A DNA stretch of 64,000 nucleotides from a bacterium (GTDB taxonomy: Bacteria; Acidobacteriota; Thermoanaerobaculia; Multivoradales; J023): assembly GCA_024226315.1 (NCBI GenBank), contig JAAELT010000194.1, forward strand, positions 62,001 to 126,000. The letters are read 5' to 3'. The translations under genes were made by a program, and so were the position numbers. The notes under the pieces are model-generated. The model was not told the DNA's origin and did no database searches. It worked only from the letters and a program-made list of their open reading frames with translations. Of this stretch, positions 55,793 through 64,000 are shown piece after piece (the stretch's first letter is position 1; each line of letters opens with the position of its first letter).

Positions 55793-58700
55793 ATGGCGGA
55801 GACTTTCGAGAAGACGAACCGGGCGTGGAGCTACGGGACCCTCGGGGGTCCCGGCTGGCTGACAGCGGCTCTGATGACCGGACTGATCGCTTTTTCCCTC
55901 ACACTTCTTTCCTGCTGTTCCTGGGGCGTCGATTGGGACACCGACCCGGGCGGCCGGACCGACGTGCTCGGCATCAAGGTCGACGGGCTGACCGTGAGGA
56001 AGAACCAGGAGGAATGTTACGCCGTCCGGCTGGACTACCGGATCCGGCCCTTGCACCGAGGTTCCTCGTTCGACGTGACGTATGCCTGGGACGCCGATCG
56101 CTACCAGGTCACCGGCCTCGACGATCGCACAGTGGATCGTCAGGGCGACGAGTACCCGGTCTGGGAAGACTTCGACGTCTGTCCCCGCCACCACGTGGAC
56201 GCCGTCTTTCATCTCCCCATCGAGATCCGGGCGGCCTCCGACCGGCACCTGTACTTCACCCACGAGACGGCCTACCACGTCCTCGGCATGGAGGACCGGA
56301 ACCCCAAACTGGCGAGCCTGATCGACGCGTACGAAGCGGCGGTGGACGACAATCCCACCCCGGCGACCCTGCGGGGGTACTGGAAGACCATCTATGCCTA
56401 CAACCTGAACGGGTACCACCACATCCCCGAGGACATCGCCAGGCGGCTGAGCCGCGAGCTGTCCGACTTCCAGGTCGACCCTGCCCGCGAGGTGGTGGCG
56501 GCCTACCGCCGGCTCCTGGAACGCGACAGCGGCAACGTGGCGGTGAGCTTCTCCCGCTCCACCGGCCGGCCACGGACGGTCTACCTGAACCGGGCCTACC
56601 AGGTGGACGGCTCACCCGAAAGCGTGGCGCGGCTGATCGGGACCCCAGAGCTCGGCGCCGTCCTGGGCATGACCCCCGAGGACCAGCTGCAGCACCTGCG
56701 CACCGACGACGGGCCCGCGGGCAAGCAGGTGATCTTCATCCGCCAGCGCGATGGGGTGCCGGTCTACCCCGACATGATCTCGGTGGGGCTCGGGACCTAT
56801 CGCTCCACCCGCACGGTCCGGAGTGGGCTCTACGTCCATTCCGTCTTCATCGACTTCGGCGACCTGGACGGCGTTTCCTGCGCCGGCGCCAGCGACGCGG
56901 TGCCGGATCGCATGGCGCCGCCGGTAGGCGAGGCCTTCACCGACGTGGTCGCCTCCCTGCGCATCCAGCGCATCGACGACGCCTACGCCTGCGTGTACAA
57001 ATACCGCGCCCGGACCCAGGACCCGGACGACCCGTCTCTGACCGTGCCCTACCACAAGATCGTGGATGCCAGGACCGGCGCCGTCTATCGCGAGCGGATT
57101 CTCGAGGACGAGACCGGCAGCGCCTACGACCGCCACACCTTGTGGACCACCCTCTCGGTGCCCTACCAGACCCCGTGGCCAGGCGGAACCTTTTCCGACC
57201 GGCCCACCACCCTGCCCCGCGCCGTGATCCAGGGCTTTCACCCCCCCGAGCTGACGGACAAGTCGTCAGCCTTCTCGGACCGGCTCGGCACCTTCCTGCC
57301 CATCGACATCACCGCCAGCGGTCCCCAGGGCCCGGACCACACCAACTACGGTTACCGGCCCTACTTCTCGGGACCCGACCTGCCGTCGACCCGGTCCATC
57401 TGCCTGCGCCATTCCGGGACCGCGCCGGTGTGGGGAGACATTCCGGAGAACATGTACGAGTCCTACATGTGGGACCGGATTCCGGCAGGCGACCTGGCCG
57501 GCCATGTGCCCGGCATCACGTTGCCGCCCCACGTGATCGAATACGACCTGGACTGGCCGGCCGCGACGGACGACACCGGCGAGCGCTTGCGATCCGAGGT
57601 GGTCGCCGCCCACATGTACATGTGGGCCCACTACGCCCAGCGCGTTCTCATGGAGACCGGCGGCAACGGCGACGCCCTGTGGAGCCCGGGCCCCTACCGG
57701 AGCTGCGGCGGGTGGGGCAACCTCTACCTCTGGTTCACCCGCTCGGGTGCCCACAACTCGTCGGACAGTCAGATCAACTTCAACATCAGCTCCTGCGGCA
57801 AGAACTGCACCACCAACATCATGCTCCACGAATTCGGCCACTGGATCTCCGAGGCCACCGACGACGAGTACGAAACCACCTTCGCCTCGGGCGGCGCCAT
57901 GGTGGAAGCCTTCGCCGACCACACCGCCATGATGCTCTCGGCCAACTACTTCGACATCGGACACCGGGACCGGCTGACCCACCTGCCCAACCCGCACTGG
58001 CAGTTCGAGTCCCAGGACGACCTGAGATGGTTCCGGGGCAACACCCTCTATCCCACGCTGGCCCACGACCACTCGTATGAAAGCCGGTACGACAACGCCG
58101 GAAACTGGTCCACCATGTACACCCAGTACATGAACACCGTGGGGGGCTACTGGTCCTACCGCACGGTCCACGCCGCCAACCACCAGCAGGCCACCGACAC
58201 CCACGGCTGCGGCGAAAAGCGGGACGGCACCAACACCAATCCCTACGCCACCGCCGCCAGGCTGTCCAAGCTGATGGGCCAGTACGACCTGGCCCACGAC
58301 GACACCGAGGCCGATTTCGACGGCCAGTTCGTGGCCAGCCACGCCGTGGAGCTGCAGAACGCGTTCAAGCAGCACGGCTGGCACCACGACCTCAACGACG
58401 GCAGCGTGGACAAGGTCACCCACAAGGTCTCGATGTCCCCGTCCCACGCCTACGCCCTGACCCCCAACGACACCGGCGAAACCCGCGTGCACGTGAGGTT
58501 CGACCCCGGGTTCCACACCAAGCACGTCAACTTCTACGCCTCCGCCGGGGTCAAGTACACCTTGCGGGTCCTGGCCAATACCAGCACCGAGATCGACCTC
58601 TACGCGGTCCGCGGCTACACCCCGTACGCCTTCCTGCACCGCATCGCCCGCAACTCCGAGTGCAGCCAGCCCACCGACGCCATCGGCCCCCAGATCGGCC

Positions 58701-60280
58701 ACGTCTTCGTGTTTCCGGCCAACGACCCGGCGGTGTGCGACCCGGGCCAGCCCGCAATCCAGTTCATGGTCAGCAAGAGCGGCTGGTACGGCGCCGCGAT
58801 CGAGGCCCGGCTGCCCAACCCCGGCACCGGCCAGATCGTCCTGCGGGCGGAGAACGGCATCACCAGCAACACCGCCCACGCCAAGGTGGACTTCGTCGAG
58901 TCCGCCGAGCGGCTCATGGGCCAGTCCGTTCCCATCAGCACCGCGGGGGTCAGGGTCGCGCGCCAGGGCACCTTCCGCATGGCGGGCGAGCAGCAGTTCT
59001 GGCGGTTCCAGGTCATTCCCAGCCAGCGCTACCGCGACCAGGCCCACGGCGCCCGCAGCGAGGTGATTCCCGAGGCCGCCTTCGGACCGGCCAACGGATT
59101 TCGGTACACCGTCCGGGTGCGGCGCGACGACGACGGCTCGGACCTGGAGCTGGATCTGTGGGCCCAGGACCCGAACGGCGGTCCCCCTGTCGACCTGAAT
59201 CCCTCCGTCCACTACTCGAGCCAGGTCCTCGCGAACCGGCGCATCGACGGGTGGACCGTACGGATGAACGACGTCAGCGGCGCCATCGGCTATTTCCCCC
59301 GCGGCACCACGGTCTACGCCGCGCTGCGCTGGATCGGAAACGTCGCGGTGCCGCCGGTTTTCACCGAGATGCACACGTTTCATCACCAGTACGAGATCTC
59401 CGCCATCGCCTCCAACGGCGACGATGACGCCGCCCGCTACGAGCCGGACACCACCGTCTCCAATCCCTTCCAGGTCCAGCGGTGGTGCGCCGACACCTAC
59501 GGCACCGAGCCCGCCGCCATCGAGCGCTCGTCCAACAACTACACCTTGAACGAGCGCCTCTCCCACGACGACGCCGACTACTTCGAGATCTACCTCCAGC
59601 AGGGCGAGCACCTCAATGTCACCTATCGCGGCGACATCCCCGCCGCCCTCGACATCGACGGCCCGCGGGCGGTCCAAGTCGCCGGCCAGACCGTCGCCCG
59701 GGCCTCGCCGCTCAACTACTTCGCCCACGGCAGCCAGTCCGCCCTCAGCGTCGAGCCCACCCCGTCCATGGGCTCCACGTATATCCAGGAATGGCGGCCC
59801 ACCCTGCCGCTGGCCAACACCACCTGGATTCCGACCTCGTACATCAACTACGATGAGAGCGGCGGCGTGCGCGAGTACTACGCCGAGCGCGGCTACCTGT
59901 GGCAGTACAACGTCCTGCCCGAGCCCGAGTGCCAGACCTACTGCTGGCCCACCCCGGCCCCGGACGCGTGCCTGCCGTACTGCGACGTGAACGAGGTGCT
60001 GCCGATCACCGGCGACAACGCCGTCCACCTCACCCTCACCGCGTTCGTCTCCGGTCCCTACACCATTCGCGTGCGCGGGCAGAAGGAGAGCACGCTCGCC
60101 CTGCAAGGCCGCTACAACGACTACGACACCCACATCGTCCGCTACCACCAGGGTGTGCCCTACACCCTGAACCTCAACCTCGGGGTCAACAAGAATCCCA
60201 GGCGCCCCCACTGGCAGCACCTCCAGCCGGACAACGACGCCGACCGGCAGTTGGCCGCTACCCAGGCGTGCTGGAGGTGA
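55793..60280 (+). CDS. Large secreted lipoprotein zinc metallopeptidase
   Basis: AAGGAG lies five or so bases before the ATG at 55793, giving 1495 residues. The N-terminus is a membrane segment ending in a lipobox LTLLSC/C. The zinc site is MLHEFGHWISEATDDEYE near 679, followed by GGAMVEAFADH near 704, so HExxH with a third Glu and a downstream Asp. That matches the gluzincins of the M4/M36 type (NExxSD). An upstream propeptide-like region (about 60-480) and downstream beta domains (about 870-1470) follow. It is expected to digest proteins outside the cell. The substrate is unknown. The protein is rich in Tyr, His and Asp. Confidence 0.88.
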   Translation: MAETFEKTNRAWSYGTLGGPGWLTAALMTGLIAFSLTLLSCCSWGVDWDTDPGGRTDVLGIKVDGLTVRKNQEECYAVRLDYRIRPLHRGSSFDVTYAWDADRYQVTGLDDRTVDRQGDEYPVWEDFDVCPRHHVDAVFHLPIEIRAASDRHLYFTHETAYHVLGMEDRNPKLASLIDAYEAAVDDNPTPATLRGYWKTIYAYNLNGYHHIPEDIARRLSRELSDFQVDPAREVVAAYRRLLERDSGNVAVSFSRSTGRPRTVYLNRAYQVDGSPESVARLIGTPELGAVLGMTPEDQLQHLRTDDGPAGKQVIFIRQRDGVPVYPDMISVGLGTYRSTRTVRSGLYVHSVFIDFGDLDGVSCAGASDAVPDRMAPPVGEAFTDVVASLRIQRIDDAYACVYKYRARTQDPDDPSLTVPYHKIVDARTGAVYRERILEDETGSAYDRHTLWTTLSVPYQTPWPGGTFSDRPTTLPRAVIQGFHPPELTDKSSAFSDRLGTFLPIDITASGPQGPDHTNYGYRPYFSGPDLPSTRSICLRHSGTAPVWGDIPENMYESYMWDRIPAGDLAGHVPGITLPPHVIEYDLDWPAATDDTGERLRSEVVAAHMYMWAHYAQRVLMETGGNGDALWSPGPYRSCGGWGNLYLWFTRSGAHNSSDSQINFNISSCGKNCTTNIMLHEFGHWISEATDDEYETTFASGGAMVEAFADHTAMMLSANYFDIGHRDRLTHLPNPHWQFESQDDLRWFRGNTLYPTLAHDHSYESRYDNAGNWSTMYTQYMNTVGGYWSYRTVHAANHQQATDTHGCGEKRDGTNTNPYATAARLSKLMGQYDLAHDDTEADFDGQFVASHAVELQNAFKQHGWHHDLNDGSVDKVTHKVSMSPSHAYALTPNDTGETRVHVRFDPGFHTKHVNFYASAGVKYTLRVLANTSTEIDLYAVRGYTPYAFLHRIARNSECSQPTDAIGPQIGHVFVFPANDPAVCDPGQPAIQFMVSKSGWYGAAIEARLPNPGTGQIVLRAENGITSNTAHAKVDFVESAERLMGQSVPISTAGVRVARQGTFRMAGEQQFWRFQVIPSQRYRDQAHGARSEVIPEAAFGPANGFRYTVRVRRDDDGSDLELDLWAQDPNGGPPVDLNPSVHYSSQVLANRRIDGWTVRMNDVSGAIGYFPRGTTVYAALRWIGNVAVPPVFTEMHTFHHQYEISAIASNGDDDAARYEPDTTVSNPFQVQRWCADTYGTEPAAIERSSNNYTLNERLSHDDADYFEIYLQQGEHLNVTYRGDIPAALDIDGPRAVQVAGQTVARASPLNYFAHGSQSALSVEPTPSMGSTYIQEWRPTLPLANTTWIPTSYINYDESGGVREYYAERGYLWQYNVLPEPECQTYCWPTPAPDACLPYCDVNEVLPITGDNAVHLTLTAFVSGPYTIRVRGQKESTLALQGRYNDYDTHIVRYHQGVPYTLNLNLGVNKNPRRPHWQHLQPDNDADRQLAATQACWR

Positions 60281-60434
60281 TCGGCCGCACGATGCGCGGA
60301 CCAGTGGAGCGAACCCTGAACTGGCCCAGAGAATTCCTTAATAGGAATCGTAAAGCCCGACGTGCATAGTGACCCTGGAACGCGGCAGCTGGTCTTGGGG
60401 GACCACGCAACACAAGAGGCCAAGGGAGAGAGAC

Positions 60435-60623
60435 ATGACGCAATGGGAGTACAAGATCATCAACCTCAGGAGCGAGAACTACCGTCTCGATCCCAGGTTC
60501 ACGCCCGAGCTCGACAGTCTAGGGGAGATCAACTGGGAGCTGGTGGGGTTGACCTCGGTCAATTTCAGAAGCGGCGCCAGCGATAATCTGGCCATGGTGT
60601 TCAAACGACCAATGGGAGGTTGA
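60435..60623 (+). CDS. DUF4177-family small protein
   Basis: The ATG at 60435 has AAGGGAGAG just upstream and gives 62 residues. The pattern QWEYKIINL, then LGEINWELVGLTSVN, and the closing MVFKRP is that of DUF4177: a small beta-alpha protein with an invariant WEYK start. Its function is unknown; it is often found near regulators or in phage-like regions. It is 155 bases after the metallopeptidase. An ATTCC-TTAATA-GGAAT hairpin about 100 bases upstream may be regulatory. The next 233 bases (60624-60856) hold no gene I can support. Confidence 0.75.
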   Translation: MTQWEYKIINLRSENYRLDPRFTPELDSLGEINWELVGLTSVNFRSGASDNLAMVFKRPMGG

Positions 60624-60856
60624 GGCCCCCTTCTGCCCGGCCAGACGAGCTGCCTCGCGCCGGAGCCGGTCCCGGCGCGCGACCTCGGCGCGGAAGGCCG
60701 GGTCGAGGGTGTCCTCGTCCACGCTCAACACCACGTCGGGCGCGGCGCCATGGCCGTCCGGGCTACAATGGACCCGCGAGCCGGCCGACGGGCTGGTGGC
60801 ATCGGTCAGGCACCTGCCAGCCGGTGGCCGAGAGGAGACGATCAGGGGAGACCGTC

Positions 60857-61555
60857 GTGAGCACACAGCTGGATATGAAGGCAGCTACCGATCCGCGAGA
60901 CCTGCCGGTCTACACGGTGGCCGACGCCGCGCGATATCTCCACATGTCGCCCAGCACTCTGCGGTCCTGGGTGCTAGGGAGACGCTATCCCGCCGGTGGC
61001 GGCGAGCGCTTCTTCGAGCCGCTGATCCAGCTCTCCGAACCCGGGACGCCTCTCCTGTCCTTTCTCAACCTGGTGGAGGCGCATGTACTTCTCGCCATCC
61101 GCACCAGGCATCGGGTGCCCATGAGGGAGGTGCGAGCGGCACTCGACTACGCGCAAGAGAAAGAGAACATCGACCGGCTGTTGATCAGGGAAGAGCTGCG
61201 CGCCGCTCCGGGGGAGCTGTTCCTGACGCGCTACGGCGAGCTCCTGAGCTTGACCCGCGCCGGCCAGCTGGCCATCAAGACGGTCTTGTTCTCGTACCTC
61301 GAGCGCCTCGAACGAGACGTGACCGGCCTCCCGGATCTCCTCTACCCGTTCATCCCTGGTTACTCCGGTGATCGCACGCTGCTGATTAGCCCCAGGATCT
61401 CGTTCGGCCGCCCGGTGATCGCCCGGCGCGGCATCTCGGCCGCCGCCCTGGTGGATCGATTCGATGCCGGCGAGCAGCTCGACGAGATCGCCCGTGATTA
61501 CGATCTAGAGGTGGAGGAGGTTGAAAAGGCGCTCACGTACGAGCAAGCCGCCTGA
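60857..61555 (+). CDS. DUF433/HTH antitoxin of a VapBC45-like pair
   Basis: Start GTG at 60857 follows AGGGGAG by seven bases, giving 232 residues. The N-terminus is a MerR-like helix-turn-helix (YTVADAARYLHMSPSTLRSW). The C-terminus is the DUF433 domain (ISFGRPVIARRGISAAALVD, then RFDAGEQLDEIARDYDLEVE). This pairing marks antitoxins that bind DNA and neutralise a PIN-type toxin. The toxin gene overlaps the end by 35 bases, so they are translated together. A TACAAT near 60763 is a possible -10. The DNA target and activity are inferred from the family. Confidence 0.85.
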   Translation: MSTQLDMKAATDPRDLPVYTVADAARYLHMSPSTLRSWVLGRRYPAGGGERFFEPLIQLSEPGTPLLSFLNLVEAHVLLAIRTRHRVPMREVRAALDYAQEKENIDRLLIREELRAAPGELFLTRYGELLSLTRAGQLAIKTVLFSYLERLERDVTGLPDLLYPFIPGYSGDRTLLISPRISFGRPVIARRGISAAALVDRFDAGEQLDEIARDYDLEVEEVEKALTYEQAA

Positions 61556-61985
61556 GCCCACGTTCTTCGTCGACCGCGACCTCGCCGGCAAGCAGTTCCT
61601 GGCCATCCTGCGTGACGCGTCGATTCGCGTCGAGGACCACAACGAACACTTCGGCCCGACGACGCCGGACGAGGAGTGGCTGGCGTTCGCCGGCGAACGT
61701 GGCTGGGTAGCCCTGAGTCGCGACAAGCGAATCCGCCGAAGATCTGCTCAGACGCGGGCTCTCATGGAAGCTCGGGTCAGAGCCTTCATGCTCGTGGGCA
61801 ACGCGACCCACCCGGAGCTGGCGCGAAACATCGTTCGGACGATCCACCGAATCAAGAGGTTCCTGAGGCGGCATCGAGAGCCCTTTATCGCCAAGATCTC
61901 GAGGCCGAACGATCGCGACCGGCAACTGGGGCGGCCGGGCAACGTGAAGATGTGGCTCTCCTACGAAGACTGGCTCGGGCGGTGA
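61521..61985 (+). CDS. VapC45-like PIN-type toxin
   Basis: A 154-residue protein starting at a TTG with GAGG nine bases upstream, inside the antitoxin gene. The PIN-like core reads FFVDRDLAGKQFLAILRDAS, with the first Asp, then VEDHNEHFGPTTPDEEWLAF and WVALSRDKRIRRRSAQTRAL, with the later acidic or basic residues. This matches the VapC45 PIN-like family, which would cut RNA. The tail is basic. With the DUF433 protein before it, it makes a type II toxin-antitoxin pair. RNase activity is expected from the family, not shown. Confidence 0.8.
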   Translation: MKRRSRTSKPPEPTFFVDRDLAGKQFLAILRDASIRVEDHNEHFGPTTPDEEWLAFAGERGWVALSRDKRIRRRSAQTRALMEARVRAFMLVGNATHPELARNIVRTIHRIKRFLRRHREPFIAKISRPNDRDRQLGRPGNVKMWLSYEDWLGR

Positions 61986-62028
61986 AGGCGACGCGCGTTC
62001 AGCGAGTCAGCAGCCAGCCGAAGTGGAT

Positions 62029-62060
62029 GGCACCCCTCCGCCCCGGCACCCCTCCGCCCC
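62029..62060. repeat. Two tandem copies of a 16-bp repeat
   Basis: GGCACCCCTCCGCCCC occurs twice in direct tandem (62029-62044 and 62045-62060), between the VapC45-like gene and the stop of abiEii. It is probably a junction mark or slippage product. It could also be the edge of the island that brought in the AbiE pair. Confidence 0.6.
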
Positions 62061-62064
62061 GCCT

Positions 62065-63000
62065 TCAAGTATCTCCCGGCGTTCCTCGTGACCGCCAGGG
62101 ACCTCCGGGCGACCATGTCATCGTAAAGGGTTTGCGCTTCGCCGCCGCGTTGACGGCCGGCATCAGGAAATCGCGGATCGTCGCCACCGTCTCATCCAGC
62201 GGCAGCGCCCGACCTTCGAGAAGACTCTTGCGCAGGAACGCCTTCCACTGAACGATTTTCTCCGCTGCCCAGGCGAAACCGTCGCTGAGCCCCGGCGGCG
62301 GTTCCTCCGGGATCTCTATTCCGCGACTCTCGAACGTTCGCGCCAGGGCCGACACGAGGATCTCGCCATCGAGCTCCAGGCCTTCCGCCAGAGCCGCGAG
62401 ATCGAAATAGTCCTTCATCCGGGTATTGGCGAGATCCAGCTTGACGATCGCCTCGAACTTCTCGGCGATGGTGGTGTAGGGCGTGTAGGCCCGGAGCCGC
62501 GGCGCCGGGAACTCGAGAAGGACCGGGTAGTCGATCAGGACGGGCTCGGGGACGACGCCGTCGCCGGTCCCGATGTCGATCTGAAATCGGAGCCTGGACC
62601 TGGCCAGGTAGCCGTCGAACCTGGCGCGGAAGCCCACCTGCTTCTTCGGGATGCGGATGGGCGTCACCCGGATGCTCTCCGGCTCGAGCTCGACGCCGTC
62701 CGGCGCGACATCGACCGCCACGCAATCGCGGACGAGCTGCTCGACTTCTTCCGCGGTGATGCCCGTGGGTCCCAGGAGATCGATGTCGCGGGTCGGCCGC
62801 GATGGCGCTCCGTCCCAGACGCGCATCATCAGAGCGCCCTTGAGGACGAACCTCTGCGTCGTCTGGCTCAGCCGATACAGGTACCGCTCGAGGCCGTAGA
62901 GTTGCAGCATCTCGGCGTACGGTCGGTTGTTACGCCGGGCAAGGTTGCGCAGACGATCCTGCACGGATCGAGTGAGTCCATGGGCATGCGGGCGGTTCAC
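62065..63000 (-). CDS. abiEii: AbiEii/AbiGii-family nucleotidyltransferase toxin
   Basis: This 311-residue protein is a DNA polymerase beta-fold nucleotidyltransferase of the AbiEii type. The signature is complete: KGALMMRVWDG, then TRDIDLLG (the metal-binding DxD), later EKFEAIVKLDL and MKDYFDLAALAEG. In AbiE systems it blocks phage growth or cell growth by an NTP-dependent act, proposed as type IV toxin. It starts with GTG whose GTGA overlaps the stop of abiEi, so the two are coupled. Length and motifs indicate an active gene. The 16-bp tandem repeat lies at its 3' end. Confidence 0.92.
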   Translation of the reverse strand: MNRPHAHGLTRSVQDRLRNLARRNNRPYAEMLQLYGLERYLYRLSQTTQRFVLKGALMMRVWDGAPSRPTRDIDLLGPTGITAEEVEQLVRDCVAVDVAPDGVELEPESIRVTPIRIPKKQVGFRARFDGYLARSRLRFQIDIGTGDGVVPEPVLIDYPVLLEFPAPRLRAYTPYTTIAEKFEAIVKLDLANTRMKDYFDLAALAEGLELDGEILVSALARTFESRGIEIPEEPPPGLSDGFAWAAEKIVQWKAFLRKSLLEGRALPLDETVATIRDFLMPAVNAAAKRKPFTMTWSPGGPWRSRGTPGDT

Positions 63001-63599
63001 AGGATTGCCTCGAGGTAGGGCTTGAGGACGCGTTCGACCCGGCAGATGCGGGCGTAGCGGAGTAGCTCGGCGGGCCGGATGAGGTCCTCCTCCAGGCCAG
63101 TCCGCAGGGCTTCGACGGCGACACCGATGCCCAGCTTGTTGCGGAACTTGAAGCAGTCGGCGACGGTCTTGGCCGCGCTGTAGGTTCGGACCCCGTCGGG
63201 AGCGTTTTCTTCCACGCCCTCAGTGTACGCCTTGCCAGAGAACCAGAAGACCCGGATGGGCGGGTAGTCGATCTCCGGCCGTTTGGTCCGGGGCGGCAGC
63301 GCGATGCTCACCTCGTGCGGGATCTCGGTGGTCAGACCGTGGACGTGCAGGGCGGAGATCAGGCAGACCACGGCCTTCGGGACGCGAGCCGCTATTGCCA
63401 CCAGATCGGGATCGCCCGTGGGCGGCAGCTCCGCCAACCGGTAGACACCGCGGCTGAGCCGCTCGAGCAGGCCCTCCCCCAGCAGCTGGTAGAGAGTCCT
63501 CGGATGCACGCCGCGTTTCTGGGCCTGCGAGGTTCGGAGCACGCCTCCGGCTTCGCGGAAGCGCTCCAGGGCCTGACTATGGGCGGGGAGCAGTCGCAC
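62997..63599 (-). CDS. abiEi: AbiEi-family antitoxin (winged-helix transcriptional regulator)
   Basis: This 200-residue protein has the AbiEi layout: an N-terminal winged helix-turn-helix (about 10-60; RTSQAQKRGVHPRTLYQLLG, then GLLERLSRGVYRL) and a C-terminal antitoxin domain (YSAAKTVADCFKFRNKLGIG, then ALRTGLEEDLIRPAELLRYA). AbiEi proteins repress their own operon by binding inverted repeats and offset the AbiEii toxin without binding it (type IV). The start is GTG at 63599 with no leader: a sigma-70-like promoter ends just before it. A CTTG-TCCG-CAAG palindrome lies between the -35 and -10 and may be the binding site. Confidence 0.9.
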   Translation of the reverse strand: MRLLPAHSQALERFREAGGVLRTSQAQKRGVHPRTLYQLLGEGLLERLSRGVYRLAELPPTGDPDLVAIAARVPKAVVCLISALHVHGLTTEIPHEVSIALPPRTKRPEIDYPPIRVFWFSGKAYTEGVEENAPDGVRTYSAAKTVADCFKFRNKLGIGVAVEALRTGLEEDLIRPAELLRYARICRVERVLKPYLEAIL

Positions 63600-63605
63600 G
63601 GATAG

Positions 63606-63634
63606 AATCTACGTTACTTGCGGACAAGACTCAA
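63606..63634 (-). promoter_or_regulatory. Probable leaderless promoter of the abiEi-abiEii operon
   Basis: On the minus strand TTGAGT (63629-63634) and TAGATT (63606-63611) are 17 bases apart. The GTG start codon at 63599 is six bases after the -10, where transcription would begin. The spacer holds a small palindrome (CTTG-TCCG-CAAG). Together these fit a leaderless, self-repressed toxin-antitoxin operon. Confidence 0.55.
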
Positions 63635-63639
63635 CCCTT

Positions 63640-63876
63640 CTACCGCCGTTTCTCCAGACGACCGGCGGCAAGATTGTCTGGGCAGACTTGAGCAGGGTCA
63701 GCCGATCCGCGCCCCTTGCGGGAGCAATCTGACCGAGGAGGGTGGTACCCCGGGGCCTCCGTGAGACTGGCCTCCTTCGCCACGCTCTGTCCGCCACCCG
63801 CCACGACCGTCTGCGACGCCAACGTGAGGGCGGCGAGCGCCAGCAGGATCCTTGGGCTTCGAGTCGTCGGTTCCAC
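63640..63876 (-). CDS. Short secreted protein or truncated gene, 78 aa
   Basis: From a GTG at 63876 the frame gives a good signal peptide (RSPRILLALAALTLASQTVV, ending AGG) and 45 further residues with two Cys, rich in Arg and Pro. No ribosome site precedes it, and the same frame continues upstream through a single TGA (63892-63894) into the fragment at 63892-64000. It may be the remnant of a longer secreted protein interrupted by the AbiE island. Confidence 0.4.
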   Translation of the reverse strand: MEPTTRSPRILLALAALTLASQTVVAGGGQSVAKEASLTEAPGYHPPRSDCSRKGRGSADPAQVCPDNLAAGRLEKRR

Positions 63877-63891
63877 GGGTGGAGGAGGGTG

Positions 63892-64000
63892 TCAGCGTGC
63901 GCTGGCCGAAGTACCCGGCACCTCCAAGAAGAGCCCGTAGCCGAAGAGGATGCACCCGGGCTGGCTGCGAGCCGCGGCCTCGTGCCGCGGCTCCTCTGTA
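63892..64000 (-). CDS. Possible C-terminal end of a protein running in from the right edge
   Basis: The frame from the right edge to the TGA at 63892-63894 reads like a protein end, with QPGCILFGYGLFLEVPG. It is the same frame as the 63640-63876 protein. A perfect 10-bp inverted repeat inside it (GAGCCGCGGC 63969-63978, GCCGCGGCTC 63984-63993) could instead be a terminator without U-tract. The evidence is weak on both readings. Confidence 0.3.
   Translation of the reverse strand, partial: TEEPRHEAAARSQPGCILFGYGLFLEVPGTSASAR

Noticed and set aside
57266..60220. Long minus-strand open frame of 984 codons opposite the metallopeptidase
   Set aside because: The plus-strand protein has clear motifs, a ribosome site and a lipobox. 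The antisense frame is Val/Gly/Asp-rich with no motif, as expected from C-rich third codon positions.
60519..60866. Minus-strand frame of 115 codons over the DUF4177 end and the antitoxin leader
   Set aside because: A short charged stretch in it looks protein-like, but it overlaps the real plus-strand DUF4177 gene, has no ribosome site and no known motif.
63969..63993. Perfect 10-bp hairpin as a terminator
   Set aside because: No U-tract follows on either strand and it may lie inside a coding fragment; kept only as a note there.

Overview
The window is about 66% G+C and tightly packed. Two proteins that look like the VWFA-related family common in Acidobacteriota, many FG-GAP/VCBS and CRTAC1 (ASPIC/UnbV) proteins, and TPR-fused enzymes suggest a Gram-negative acidobacterium, perhaps of the Thermoanaerobaculia. 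The taxon is an inference from gene content, not a database result. No rRNA, tRNA or CRISPR array was seen.

Layout. Positions 1-7250 hold secreted and repeat proteins, an orphan Wzm-type ABC permease, an XRE regulator, an M23-family protein, and then an intergenic array of five exact 40-bp palindromic units. Positions 7251-15116 (minus) are a complete F1Fo ATP synthase operon, atpZ-I-B-E-F-H-A-G-D-C, with a proton-type c subunit and an unusual insertion in AtpA. Positions 15310-19362 hold an ECF sigma factor with a ZAS anti-sigma factor and, convergent to them, a four-gene LiaF/LytS/LytR-like envelope-sensing operon. Positions 19486-27956 hold hrpB and a minus-strand run (two VWA-like proteins, a gluzincin peptidase, ThiI). 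A GT-C glycosyltransferase with TPRs follows at 28074-30302.

Positions 30303-31901 are a decayed stretch. It contains a transporter C-terminal relic, an exact 43-bp-period array of eight hairpin units, one small gene of unknown role, and a collapsed VapBC-type toxin-antitoxin locus. Positions 31902-42917 form an exported protein cluster: a Tat-exported sulfite-oxidase-fold molybdoenzyme, a TPR lipoprotein, three CRTAC1-type propeller proteins and a sulfatase-fold/TPR lipoprotein. After one gene of unknown function comes a 1730-residue exonuclease-RecQ-UvrD fusion (43944-49136). An acyl-activation module (DUF374 acyltransferase, ACP, fatty acyl-AMP ligase) is divergent from a 1256-residue PknK-like kinase-ATPase. 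A 1495-residue lipoprotein metallopeptidase with a structured leader follows. The right end is a small defence island: a DUF433/VapC45-like pair, an AbiEi/AbiEii pair with a readable leaderless promoter, and fragments of secreted proteins.

The strongest candidates for something undescribed are the two tandem hairpin arrays (6932-7131 and 30690-31033). Their sequences are unrelated, but they share one design: a strictly constant period, 14-15 bp arms, a 6-nt loop and a short linker. Several left arms match the right arm of another unit better than their own, so the arrays can pair in more than one register.
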